Shown here piece after piece: positions 7,431 through 17,701 of a stretch of DNA of 64,000 nucleotides. The position numbers and the translations under genes are program-made. This DNA is from Tabrizicola sp. (lineage in GTDB: Bacteria > Pseudomonadota > Alphaproteobacteria > Rhodobacterales > Rhodobacteraceae): contig NZ_JAUXZE010000082.1 in NCBI RefSeq assembly GCF_030694085.1, positions 186,001 through 250,000 on the forward strand, written 5' to 3'. Below the pieces are notes generated by a model. The model worked only from the letters and a program-made list of their open reading frames with translations, was not told the origin of the DNA and searched no databases. How positions within the stretch are numbered: the stretch's first letter is position 1; the number at the start of each line of letters is the position of its first letter.

Positions 7431-8417
7431 ATGACCACCGGTTCGCAAATCGCCTGGGACGATACCGTCCTGCCATTCCAGCTTGACGCCTCGGGCATCC
7501 GTGGCCGGGTCGTGCGCCTTGACGGCGTGCTGGACCAGGTCCTCAAGCAGCACGCCTACCCGTCCGTGATCGAGGCGCTGGTGGCCGAGACCGCGCTTCT
7601 GACCGCGCTGATCGGCCAGGCCGTCAAGCTGCGTTGGAAGCTCTCGCTGCAAGTGCGCGGCAAGGGCCCCGCCCGCCTGATCGCCACCGACTACTACGGC
7701 CCGACCGCGGATGGCGAACCCGCCCGCATCCGCGCCTATGCCAGCTATGACCCCGACCGACTGGACCTGAAGGCCGATCCGTTCAGCCAGATTGGCGAAG
7801 GCTACTTTGCCGTCATGATCGATCAGGGCGAGGGCATGGTTCCCTACCAGGGATTCACCCCCATCGCTGGCAAAAGCCTGTCGGACTGCGCGCAGACCTA
7901 CTTCGCCCAGTCAGAACAGATCCCAACCCGCTTCCAGCTTGCCTATGGCGAAAGCGCCGAGCCGGGTCGTCCGCTGCACTGGCGCGGCGGCGGCATCATG
8001 CTGCAACACATGCCCGCCGTGGGCGGCGTCGCGGCCGAACAGGGCAGCGGCGAGGGCGGCCTTCTGACCCATGCCGACATCCTGGGGGGTGCCGATTCCG
8101 ACAACTGGAACCGCGCCAACATCCTGCTCGACACCGTCGAAGAGCTGGAGATGATCGGCCCCTCGGTCCCCCCCACCGACCTTCTGGTCCGCCTTTTTCA
8201 CGAGGAAGGCCCCCGCGTCTTCGACGCCCAGCCGGTGCGTTTCGGCTGTTCGTGCAGCGAGGACAAGGTCCGCAGCACGATGTCGATCTACAGCCAGAAG
8301 GACATCGCCAAGATGACCACCGAGGCGGGGATCGTCACCGCCGACTGTCAGTTCTGCGGCGCGCATTACGAGATGGACCCCAAGACACTGGGCTTCGAAG
8401 CGGTCAAGCCGGAATGA
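7431..8417 (+). CDS. hslO: Hsp33 redox-regulated holdase chaperone
   Basis: Cytoplasmic chaperone activated by oxidation and heat: its zinc-binding cysteines form disulfides and the protein dimerises and holds unfolded clients. Here 328 residues, with the Hsp33 core (LDQVLKQHAYP..., GMVPYQGFTP) and the C-terminal zinc center formed by Cys273-x-Cys275 and Cys306-x2-Cys309. The start ATG at 7431 has AGGAAA at 7418-7423. ATG 7398 is a less likely alternative. First gene of a coupled trio: its TGA overlaps the ATG of the CoA pyrophosphatase gene. Confidence 0.95.
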   Translation: MTTGSQIAWDDTVLPFQLDASGIRGRVVRLDGVLDQVLKQHAYPSVIEALVAETALLTALIGQAVKLRWKLSLQVRGKGPARLIATDYYGPTADGEPARIRAYASYDPDRLDLKADPFSQIGEGYFAVMIDQGEGMVPYQGFTPIAGKSLSDCAQTYFAQSEQIPTRFQLAYGESAEPGRPLHWRGGGIMLQHMPAVGGVAAEQGSGEGGLLTHADILGGADSDNWNRANILLDTVEELEMIGPSVPPTDLLVRLFHEEGPRVFDAQPVRFGCSCSEDKVRSTMSIYSQKDIAKMTTEAGIVTADCQFCGAHYEMDPKTLGFEAVKPE

Positions 8418-9022
8418 CCGAAACCGAGGACATGCTTCGCGCGGCGCTTTCCCGCCCCGCCGGGCCGTCCTCGGATTTCGACCTCAACCCCAGCATCCGG
8501 CCTCCCGCCGACAAACCTCTTCGCCCCGCCGCCGTCCTGGTTCCGGTCTGGCTGCGGGACGATGGGCCCCGCCTGGGTCCCCGGCTGATCCTGACCAAGC
8601 GCTCATCGCATCTGAAGCACCACCCCGGCCAGATCGCCTTTCCCGGCGGCAAGGTCGACCCGACCGACACCAGCCCCGAAGCCGCCGCCCTCCGCGAAAC
8701 GCAGGAAGAGATCGGCCTCCCCCCCGACCGCGTGCAGATCATCGGCACGCTTCCCGTCCACGAAACCGTCACCGGCTTTGCCATCACACCCTTTGTCGGC
8801 CTGATCCGTGGCCCTTTCACCCCCACGCCTGAGGTTGGCGAAGTCGACGAGGTCTTCACCGTCCCCCTGTCCCACGTCCTGACCGCTGCCCGATTTGCCA
8901 TCGAGCGGCGGCAATGGATGGGCGCCTGGCGCCGCTACTACGCCGTCCCCTACGGCCCCTATTACATCTGGGGCGCCACCGCGCGTATCCTGCGGGGGTT
9001 GGCGGACCGGGCGGGGACATGA
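8414..9022 (+). CDS. CoA pyrophosphatase-type Nudix hydrolase
   Basis: A 202-residue protein with the YeaB/NudL signature upstream of the Nudix box (ILTKRSSHLKHHPGQIAFPG) and a box GGKVDPTDTSPEAAALRET followed by QEEIGL. In the family this cleaves CoA and derivatives to 3',5'-ADP and 4'-phosphopantetheine. The longer insert in the box (GG-x5-DTSPE) is normal for the family. The ATG at 8414 overlaps the hslO stop (ATGA) and its own stop overlaps the start of cca, so the three are translationally coupled. Confidence 0.9.
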   Translation: MTETEDMLRAALSRPAGPSSDFDLNPSIRPPADKPLRPAAVLVPVWLRDDGPRLGPRLILTKRSSHLKHHPGQIAFPGGKVDPTDTSPEAAALRETQEEIGLPPDRVQIIGTLPVHETVTGFAITPFVGLIRGPFTPTPEVGEVDEVFTVPLSHVLTAARFAIERRQWMGAWRRYYAVPYGPYYIWGATARILRGLADRAGT

Positions 9023-10173
9023 AGGCTGAAGGCAAAGTCTCGGGCGACTGGCTGGACCATCCAGGCACGCAAGCCCTGATGCAGGCGCTGGAAGCGGCGG
9101 GCCACACGGCGCTTTTCGTCGGCGGTTGCGTGCGCAACGCCCTGCTGCATGAACCCGTCGGCGATGTCGACATCTCCACCGACGCGACGCCCGACACCGT
9201 CTCTGACATCGCCGGAAAGGCGGGCTTCAAACCCGTTCCCACCGGCATCGACCACGGCACCGTCACGGTCGTCGTGCAGGGTAAACCGCATGAAGTCACG
9301 ACTTTCCGCCGCGACGTCGAAACCGATGGCCGCCGCGCCGTCGTAGCCTTCTCCACCCGAATCGAGGAAGACGCCCAGCGTCGCGACTTCACGATGAACG
9401 CGCTGTATGCCGACCGCCACGGCGCCGTCATCGACCCCTTGGGTGGCCTTCCCGATCTGCAAGCCCGCCGCGTCCGCTTTGTCGGCGACGCTGAAACCCG
9501 CATCCGTGAAGATTACCTTCGCATCCTCCGTTTCTTCCGCTTCCACGCCGCCTATGGCGATCCCGACGGCGGGATCGACCCCGAGGGCCTGGCCGCCTGC
9601 GCCGGACTGTCGGAAGGGCTGGAGGGCATCTCGAAAGAGCGTATCACCGCCGAGTTGCGCAAACTCCTTACCGCCCGCGATCCCGCCCCATCTGTCGCGG
9701 CCATGTCCCGCTCTGGCGTCCTGGCTCGCATCCTGCCCGGAGCCGACCCGCGCGCGCTGGCCCCGCTGGTCCACCTCGACGCAGCCGAACCCCCGCGCTG
9801 GCTTCGCCGTCTTTCCATCATCGGAGGAGACACCGACCACCTCCGCCTTTCCAAAGCCGAGTCGCGTGATCTGGCCGCCCTTCGCACCACATTGGGCACC
9901 CTCGACACCCCCGCCGCACTGGGTTGGCGCCTGGGAAAGGCACTGGCGACCGATGCCGTCCTGGCCCGCGCCGCGATGTTCGAGACCCCGCCGCCGCCTG
10001 GCTGGACCGACGAAATCCAGCGCGGCGCCCAGGCCCGTTTCCCTGTCGCCGCCGCCGACCTGATGCCCGCCTTGCAGGGCGAGGCCCTGGGCGCACGGCT
10101 GAAAACCCTTGAAGCGCAATGGCTTGCATCGAACCTTACCGCCACCCGTGAGGCGCTGCTGAAAGAGGCGTGA
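9019..10173 (+). CDS. cca: CCA tRNA nucleotidyltransferase / poly(A) polymerase family (class II)
   Basis: Adds or repairs the CCA 3' end of tRNAs (or is a related poly(A) polymerase; the two are hard to separate by sequence). Of 384 residues, the head domain has GGCVRNALL followed by the DVDIST metal-binding aspartates (about residues 31-51). RRDFTMNAL and the RRVRFVGDAETRIREDYLR segment bind nucleotide and tRNA. I use ATG 9019, which overlaps the preceding stop (ATGA) and starts the domain directly. The window carries no tRNA gene nearby. Confidence 0.93.
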   Translation: MKAEGKVSGDWLDHPGTQALMQALEAAGHTALFVGGCVRNALLHEPVGDVDISTDATPDTVSDIAGKAGFKPVPTGIDHGTVTVVVQGKPHEVTTFRRDVETDGRRAVVAFSTRIEEDAQRRDFTMNALYADRHGAVIDPLGGLPDLQARRVRFVGDAETRIREDYLRILRFFRFHAAYGDPDGGIDPEGLAACAGLSEGLEGISKERITAELRKLLTARDPAPSVAAMSRSGVLARILPGADPRALAPLVHLDAAEPPRWLRRLSIIGGDTDHLRLSKAESRDLAALRTTLGTLDTPAALGWRLGKALATDAVLARAAMFETPPPPGWTDEIQRGAQARFPVAAADLMPALQGEALGARLKTLEAQWLASNLTATREALLKEA

Positions 10174-10334
10174 CAAAACGCCGCGACTCGGCTACGCATG
10201 GCCCACCCAAGAACGGAGACCAGCATGGACAACGGGACCTCGCCAAGACTCACCTGAGTTGGCCGATCCCGTCGTGGCGGCCGCCTGCAGGCACCGCTTC
10301 ACTCCATTGCCGCACTTTTCTTCGGGTCCTCCCC

Positions 10335-12182
<1,848 letters not shown>

Positions 12183-12264
12183 TCCGCCGCTTTCTAACGG
12201 AACTGATCCCCCCTTCGAAGCGTAAACCCTTGCTTCACCCCAAGGACCGGCCTACCTCAGCTCC

Positions 12265-14121
12265 ATGAGCGCCCTTCAAAGCCTCGGCTCCCTTATCGAC
12301 GCCTTCCGCCCCGCCGACGGCCCCCCGCCGCAACGGCTGGGCGCGTTCATGCGCTGGTCGCTGGCGGGCAGCTGGCCGATGCTGGTGGTGGCGGGCTTCC
12401 TGTCGTCACTGGCAGGCGTCACCGAAGTCGTCAGCGCCCTCATTCTCGGCTGGGTGATCGACGCCGCCGTCAACTCCGGCCCGACCGACTTCTTCGCCGC
12501 CCACTGGTCGCTGGTGGTCTGGTTCCTGGTCTTCTACATCCTCCTGCGACCCCTCGCCTTCGCCGTCTCCTCGGCCTCAAACAGCATCATCATCGGTCCG
12601 AACGTGATGCCCCTCGTCCTGTCCCGCCTGCACCGCTGGACCCTGGGCCAGGCCGTCACCTTCTTCGACAACGACTTCGCCGGTCGCATCGCGCAAAAGC
12701 AGATGCAGGCCGCCCGCGCCGTCACCGACGTGGCGACCGAAGTCATCAACACCGTCTGCTTTGCCCTGGCCTCGGTCATCGGCTCGGTCGCCTTCCTGAT
12801 CGCGGTCGACGCCAAGGTTGCCGTCGCCCTTCTTGTCTGGCTGATCGCCTATGTCTGGTTGATCCGCTTCTTCATGCCGATGGTGCGCAAGAACTCTGCC
12901 GCCCGCGCCTCGTCGCGCGCGATGGTGTCGGGGCAGGTCGTCGACACGATCACCAATATCAAGACCGTCAAGCTTTTCGCCCACCATGCCTTCGAGGACC
13001 GCGTCGCCCTTGACGCGATGGAGGTGTTCCGCGAACGCTCCCTCGAATTCGGCGTCATCTCCACCTGGTTCCGCTTTGCGCTGATGCTGCTGGCGGGTGT
13101 CCTTCCCGTCCTTCTGATCGGCGGCACCGTCATGCTCTGGCAACAGGGCAGCGCCACCGCAGGCGACATCGCCGCGGCCGGGGCCATCGCGCTGCGCATC
13201 GCGCAGATGTCGGGCTGGGTCAGCTTCACGCTGATGTCGATCTATACCTCGGTGGGCGAGGTCGAGGACGGGATGCGGACGCTCTCGGTTCCCCACACGC
13301 TTGCAGATGCGCCGGATGCCACGCCGATGCCGCGCATCAAGGGCGAGATCCGCTTTGATCACGTGACCTTCGCCTACGGCCGTCAGCGTGGCGGCGTCCA
13401 GGACATCGACCTGACCATCCGGGCCGGGGAAAAACTGGGCATCGTCGGGGCAAGCGGGGCCGGGAAATCTTCGCTCGTCTCCCTCCTCCTGCGCCTCTAC
13501 GACCCCGAACAGGGCCGCATCACCATCGACGGTCAGGACGTGCGAAGCGTGACGCAAGAGTCTCTCCGCCGTCAGATCGGCATGGTCACGCAGGAAACCG
13601 CGATGTTCAATCGCAGCGCACGCGACAATATCGCCTACGGCCGACCCGAGGCCAGCCAGGACGAGATCGTCGCCGCCGCAAGGGCCGCCGAGGCGGATGA
13701 GTTCATCTCGACCATGCTCGACCACAACGGCCGCAAAGGCTACGACGCCTTCCTTGGCGAACGCGGGGTCAAGTTGTCGGGTGGTCAGCGCCAGCGCATC
13801 GCCCTTGCCCGCGCCTTCCTGAAAGATGCGCCGATCCTGGTTCTGGACGAAGCCACCTCTGCGCTGGACAGCGAAGTCGAGGCCAGCATCCAACAGGCGC
13901 TCGGCCGCGTGATGCAGGGCAAGACCGTCCTTGCCATCGCCCACCGCCTGTCGACCATCGCCGCAATGGACAGGATCATCGTCCTGGACCGTGGCCGGAT
14001 CGTCGAAATCGGCAGCCATGACGAGTTGCTGGCCAAGGATGGGCTTTACGCGCGCTACTGGAAGCGGCAATCAGGCGGCTTCATCGGCGTTGAAGACGAA
14101 GAAGCGGAAGCGGCAGAGTGA
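12265..14121 (+). CDS. ABC exporter, fused membrane and ATPase domains (second of pair)
   Basis: Encodes 618 residues, paralogous to the preceding gene along its whole length (for example TNIKTVKLFAHHAFE here against TNIHSVKLFAHQDSE there). Walker A GASGAGKSS, signature LSGGQRQRIALARA, Walker B ILVLDEATSALDSE and H-loop AHRLST are intact, so both ATP sites of a heterodimer would look catalytic. The 82-bp gap before it holds TTGCTT-N16-CTACCT, a possible weak promoter. Its stop TGA overlaps the GTG start of the RNA methyltransferase. Confidence 0.9.
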   Translation: MSALQSLGSLIDAFRPADGPPPQRLGAFMRWSLAGSWPMLVVAGFLSSLAGVTEVVSALILGWVIDAAVNSGPTDFFAAHWSLVVWFLVFYILLRPLAFAVSSASNSIIIGPNVMPLVLSRLHRWTLGQAVTFFDNDFAGRIAQKQMQAARAVTDVATEVINTVCFALASVIGSVAFLIAVDAKVAVALLVWLIAYVWLIRFFMPMVRKNSAARASSRAMVSGQVVDTITNIKTVKLFAHHAFEDRVALDAMEVFRERSLEFGVISTWFRFALMLLAGVLPVLLIGGTVMLWQQGSATAGDIAAAGAIALRIAQMSGWVSFTLMSIYTSVGEVEDGMRTLSVPHTLADAPDATPMPRIKGEIRFDHVTFAYGRQRGGVQDIDLTIRAGEKLGIVGASGAGKSSLVSLLLRLYDPEQGRITIDGQDVRSVTQESLRRQIGMVTQETAMFNRSARDNIAYGRPEASQDEIVAAARAAEADEFISTMLDHNGRKGYDAFLGERGVKLSGGQRQRIALARAFLKDAPILVLDEATSALDSEVEASIQQALGRVMQGKTVLAIAHRLSTIAAMDRIIVLDRGRIVEIGSHDELLAKDGLYARYWKRQSGGFIGVEDEEAEAAE

Positions 14122-15344
14122 TCGTCACCATTGACCGACTGGGTCACCTTGGACACGGCATCGCGGCCAATCCGGGCACAGGCTCCATTTTTGTACCCGG
14201 CACCCTACCCGGAGAGGTCGTCGAAGGCACACCAGAGGGCGACCGCCTCCTTGAGCCGAAGATCATCACCCCCTCGCCCGACCGGGTGAAGCCTCCTTGC
14301 CGCCACGCCCGCGCTTGCGGAGGCTGTCAGTTGCAGCACGCCTCCGAGGCCTTCGTGGCCCGGTGGAAGCAACAGGTCGTGGAAACCGCCCTGTCTGGCC
14401 AAGGCCTGACCGCTGACTTCCTGCCCCTCATCACCTCGCCCCCGAACTCTCGCCGCCGCGCGACGCTCTCGGCCCGCCGCACCAAGTCCGGGGCGCTTAT
14501 CGGCTTTCACGCCCGCGCCTCGGACACCATCGCCGAGATTCCCGACTGCCAGCTCCTCCACCCCGGCATCCTTGCCGCCTTCCCTGGCCTGAAAGCGATG
14601 GTCATGACCGGAGGATCGCGCACGACCGAACTCTCCTTGCAGGTGACATTGACCCGTGGGGGACCAGATGTTGTGGTCACTGGCGGCAAGCCGCTAGACA
14701 GCGCCCTTCGGATGGACCTCGCTCGCCTGGTCGAAACCCACGCCTTTTCCCGCCTGACCTGGGACGGCGAGACCGTCGCCCTCCGCGACCGCCCGGCCCT
14801 GACGATGGGCACAGCAACTGTGGTCCCCCCGCCCGGTGCCTTCCTGCAAGCCACCGCCGAAGGTGAAGCCGCCCTTCTGGCAGCTGTCCGCCAAGCCCTC
14901 GGCCCACAGAAACGTGTGGTTGACCTCTTCTCCGGCGTCGGCACCTTCACCCTGCCGCTTGCCGAAACGATGGAGGTTCACGCCGTCGAGGGCGACCCGG
15001 CCATGACCAAGGCCCTCGACCTTGCCGCCCGCAACACCCCGAACCTGCACCGGATCAGCGTTGAGACCCGCGATCTCTTCCGCCGCCCGCTGGAACCTGA
15101 CGAGCTGCTCATCTTTACCGGAGCCGTCATCGACCCCCCGCGCGCCGGGGCCGAGGCGCAGACGCAAACTCTGGCCGCCTCCAAAATCCCGGTGATCGCC
15201 GCCGTCTCCTGCAACCCGGTCACCTTCGCCCGCGATGCCAAGGCGCTGATCGGGCAAGGCTACCGCCTCGACTGGGTCCGGGTCGTCGACCAATTCCGCT
15301 GGTCCACCCATATCGAGTTGGTGGCCCGCCTGTCGCGTCCCTGA
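14118..15344 (+). CDS. TrmA/RlmD-family 5-methyluridine RNA methyltransferase
   Basis: Class I SAM-dependent enzyme of 408 residues that would methylate uridine-5 in rRNA or tRNA. A short TRAM-like N-terminus (about 1-50) is followed by three of the iron-sulfur cysteines, Cys61, Cys67 and Cys70 (CRHARACGGCQ); the fourth is probably in IPDCQ near residue 142. The SAM motif is VVDLFSGVGTFTLPLA, then DPPRAGA. The catalytic Cys lies in SCNPVTFARD (about 361). The GTG start at 14118 overlaps the ABC stop (GTGA). Which of RlmD, RlmC or TrmA it corresponds to is not decided here. Confidence 0.9.
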   Translation: MIVTIDRLGHLGHGIAANPGTGSIFVPGTLPGEVVEGTPEGDRLLEPKIITPSPDRVKPPCRHARACGGCQLQHASEAFVARWKQQVVETALSGQGLTADFLPLITSPPNSRRRATLSARRTKSGALIGFHARASDTIAEIPDCQLLHPGILAAFPGLKAMVMTGGSRTTELSLQVTLTRGGPDVVVTGGKPLDSALRMDLARLVETHAFSRLTWDGETVALRDRPALTMGTATVVPPPGAFLQATAEGEAALLAAVRQALGPQKRVVDLFSGVGTFTLPLAETMEVHAVEGDPAMTKALDLAARNTPNLHRISVETRDLFRRPLEPDELLIFTGAVIDPPRAGAEAQTQTLAASKIPVIAAVSCNPVTFARDAKALIGQGYRLDWVRVVDQFRWSTHIELVARLSRP

Positions 15345-15434
15345 CACATCCGTGAAGCCCCCGGCCCTTTGCCGCACTAGGCAAATCGCCCGGTTTCATG
15401 TACCCATGGGAAAAAAATACGGGCGGGCAAGGGC

Positions 15435-15926
15435 ATGCGGTTTATCGGTTGGCTGGCGATCCTGGTGGCGGTGATCGGCCTTTCGGGCTGTGGTTCGAAA
15501 TTCAAACGGTACAACGGTCCGGAAGTGACCCAGGTCCAGGTCCACAAGGCCGACCGCAAGATGTACCTGTTCCACCACGACAAGATTCTGAAAACCTACG
15601 ACATCGCCCTTGGCTTCGCGCCCCAGGGTCACAAGCAGTTCGAAGGCGACGGCAGGACGCCCGAAGGCCAGTACTTCATCAGCCACAAGAACCCGGAGTC
15701 CAACTTCCACCTCTCGCTCGGCATTTCCTACCCGAACCAGGCCGACATCGCCTTCGCCGAAGCCCAGGGCAAATCCCCCGGTGGTGACATCTTCATCCAC
15801 GGCGGCCCGAAGAAGCCGGTCACCAGCCGCGACTGGACCTGGGGCTGCATCGCCCTGACCGACAAGGAAATGGAGCGGGTCTATTCCATGGTCAAACCCG
15901 GCACTCCGATCTTCATCCTGCCATGA
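15435..15926 (+). CDS. L,D-transpeptidase (YkuD) family lipoprotein
   Basis: A 163-residue protein with a lipoprotein signal ending in LSGC (Cys19), so it is likely anchored in the envelope. The YkuD fold motif is seen as IFIHGG followed by WTWGCIALTD, giving the conserved His and nucleophile Cys. Such enzymes crosslink peptidoglycan or attach proteins to it, though some members are amidases. The usual Arg after GCI/V is replaced by Ala (GCIAL), as in the ErfK-like variants. Another YkuD protein is at 16654, with a CAP-domain gene between them on the other strand. Confidence 0.88.
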   Translation: MRFIGWLAILVAVIGLSGCGSKFKRYNGPEVTQVQVHKADRKMYLFHHDKILKTYDIALGFAPQGHKQFEGDGRTPEGQYFISHKNPESNFHLSLGISYPNQADIAFAEAQGKSPGGDIFIHGGPKKPVTSRDWTWGCIALTDKEMERVYSMVKPGTPIFILP

Positions 15927-15946
15927 AAAAGGGGCCCGAAGGCCCC
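15926..15946 (-). terminator. intrinsic terminator of the CAP-domain gene
   Basis: GGGGCC (15931-15936), loop CGAA, GGCCCC (15941-15946). On the minus strand the stem is followed by TTTTT (15930-15926), so it terminates transcription coming from the CAP gene. It touches the end of the convergent YkuD gene. Confidence 0.75.
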
Positions 15947-15968
15947 CGATCCGCAGTATGACGGGGGA

Positions 15969-16475
15969 TCAGCTCCCCGTTACCATCGTCCACCAGATCT
16001 TCCCGTTCGGCTCTTGGAACCAAGAGAAGCCCAGCCGGGTCGCCATCGGGTCCATGATCACCACGCGGGTATCGTCGCGCTGCATCCAGGACGACAGCGT
16101 CTCCAGCTCGGTCTCGTAGGTCTCCGAGATGTTCTCGCCCAGAAGCCGCCCGGTGAACCCCGCGCGCTGCGCCCGGACCAGCGGCGAAGAGCCGTCGGAC
16201 CCGAAATGCCACGGCCGGTTCTGCACCGACATGTCCCGCGCATGGGTTGCCGCAGCGGCTGTCAGGTTTGCGTCGAACGACACCGGAGGCAGCGCCTTCG
16301 CAGCCCGCAACGTATTCATCGCATCCAGGAAGCGGAAAGATACCTCCCGCTCATCGGCGATCCGGTAGACCCGCGGCAGCGGCTTGCCGTCCGCACCCAG
16401 CTGAGGCTCGCCCGTCGTCGCACAGGCCGCAAGCGCCAGGAACAGGCCCTGCGCCAGGAAAACGCGTCTATCCAT
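15969..16475 (-). CDS. CAP (SCP/PR1) domain lipoprotein-like secreted protein
   Basis: From the ATG at 16475 the product has 168 residues. It begins MDRRVFLAQGLFLALAACATT, an arginine-containing signal with a lipobox-like LAAC. The CAP fold is shown by NTLRAAKALPPVSFDANLTAAAATHARDM split over the first helices, the GENI motif (LLGENISE) and a final beta strand WWTMVTG. Bacterial CAP proteins are secreted and bind small ligands; their function is mostly unknown. An upstream in-frame start at 16511 exists but would bury the signal. It sits between two YkuD genes and ends at a strong terminator. Confidence 0.82.
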   Translation of the reverse strand: MDRRVFLAQGLFLALAACATTGEPQLGADGKPLPRVYRIADEREVSFRFLDAMNTLRAAKALPPVSFDANLTAAAATHARDMSVQNRPWHFGSDGSSPLVRAQRAGFTGRLLGENISETYETELETLSSWMQRDDTRVVIMDPMATRLGFSWFQEPNGKIWWTMVTGS

Positions 16476-16590
16476 TCTGTCCACCAGATCAGAGCCGCGC
16501 GAAGCGGCCATTCGGGCTCTCCTTAGCCGAAGGTTGCGGCAGGTTCAAACGGGCATCTTGGCGATAGGCGGTTGCTAACAGGTCTTTGAT

Positions 16591-16619
16591 TTGCGCCTGC
16601 ACCGCAAAGCAGCTATACG
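16591..16619 (+). promoter_or_regulatory. possible sigma-70 promoter for the Tat-type YkuD gene
   Basis: TTGCGC at 16591-16596, a 17-bp spacer and TATACG at 16614-16619, ending 35 bp before the start codon. A by-eye match only. Confidence 0.4.
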
Positions 16620-16653
16620 CAGCGCGAAACACGGTCTTGCAGGAGTATCAGCC

Positions 16654-17247
16654 ATGTCGAACGGTCCGATCAACCGTCGCGCGGTTCTGGGTGGTGTGGT
16701 TGGTGCCGCCAGTCTGGCAGCCTTGCCCGCCTTTGCACAGGATGGCAGCACCGAATTTACCCAGCCGGCGTCGGCTTCGGTGCGCAACAATGTCTCCAGC
16801 TTCCGCATGCTGCGTTGGCAGGACTACTTCGACAACACCCGCAACGGTGTGATCCTGGCTGACACCACGTCGCGCGCTTTGCACTACTGGTCGGAAGACC
16901 AGTCGATCTACCGTCTCTACCCGACCTCGGTCCCGCTGTCCGAAGAGCTGACGCGCCGCGGCATGACTTCGGTCATCCAGAAGGTCGTCAATCCGACCTG
17001 GCGGCCCACAGTCTCGATGAAACAGCGCAACCCTGATTGGCCCGATGTTGTCGAAGGCGGGGCGCCTGACAATCCGCTGGGGTCGCGCGCGCTCTATCTC
17101 GGCTGGGAGGCTTACCGCGTCCACGGCACCCACGACACCCGCAAGATCGGCCGCCGCTCCTCGAACGGCTGCATCGGGCTTTACAACGAACACATCGAAG
17201 AGCTGTTCGAATTCGCCAGGATCGGCACCCAGGTCCGCCTGATCTGA
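16654..17247 (+). CDS. L,D-transpeptidase (YkuD) with Tat signal
   Basis: A 197-residue protein. The twin-arginine signal (NRRAVLGGVVGAASLAALPAFA) directs a folded protein to the periplasm; cleavage is probably after AFA. The catalytic region is VHGTHDTRKIGRRSSNGCIGL, written here as the motif HGT...SSNGCIG with nucleophile Cys, and this is the classical form with Ser before NGC. It would make 3-3 peptidoglycan crosslinks or attach proteins. Start ATG 16654 has AGGAG at 16641-16645. A clear terminator follows at 17270. Confidence 0.92.
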   Translation: MSNGPINRRAVLGGVVGAASLAALPAFAQDGSTEFTQPASASVRNNVSSFRMLRWQDYFDNTRNGVILADTTSRALHYWSEDQSIYRLYPTSVPLSEELTRRGMTSVIQKVVNPTWRPTVSMKQRNPDWPDVVEGGAPDNPLGSRALYLGWEAYRVHGTHDTRKIGRRSSNGCIGLYNEHIEELFEFARIGTQVRLI

Positions 17248-17269
17248 CCATTCACGGCGTGAATGATCA

Positions 17270-17311
17270 ATGGGCCGCCCGGCATTTTAGCCAGGCGGCC
17301 CATTTGTTTTC
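17270..17311 (+). terminator. intrinsic terminator after the YkuD gene
   Basis: ATGGGCCGCC (17270-17279) pairs perfectly with GGCGGCCCAT (17294-17303), with a 14-base loop, followed by TTGTTTTC. Confidence 0.85.
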
Positions 17312-17338
17312 AGTGGACGCCCCGCGCAGGCGCGCAGG

Positions 17339-17689
17339 TCAGTTCTGGTTTCCGCGGACCAAGGACTGCGCTGTATAGACCAGTATTGCCATTCCGATTG
17401 CGCCAACGGCGGCAACGGCAAGAAGGACAATCGCGTCGATCGGGCCACCCATGTCACCAAGGCCCGAGCTTGTCACCTCAAGCATGAACAGGACGGCCAG
17501 GATCGCCCCGATGGGCATGGACAGTTGCGCCACCAGGAACTTGCGCATCGACATGGCGCGGTCCCGAATCAGGACATAAAGATACAAGGCCGTCACGATC
17601 AGCGCCGCGGCGACCATCGCCCAGAATAGTCCGCGTCCGAAGATTTCTTCAAAGACCGCGACCAGAGTTTCAAGGGTCAGTTCCTTCAT
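17339..17689 (-). CDS. DUF5368-like small membrane protein
   Basis: A 116-residue protein with three hydrophobic segments (about residues 20-40, 53-73, 85-108). I believe it belongs to DUF5368, which is found in rhodobacters beside SQR-like flavoproteins; the family call is from memory. The start at 17689 has an ideal AAGGAG 8 bp upstream, just after the stop of the flavoprotein gene, so the two are one operon. It may be a membrane partner of the flavoprotein (inference). No metal- or heme-binding motif is visible. Confidence 0.75.
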   Translation of the reverse strand: MKELTLETLVAVFEEIFGRGLFWAMVAAALIVTALYLYVLIRDRAMSMRKFLVAQLSMPIGAILAVLFMLEVTSSGLGDMGGPIDAIVLLAVAAVGAIGMAILVYTAQSLVRGNQN

Positions 17690-17701
17690 GGTCTTGGCTC
17701 C

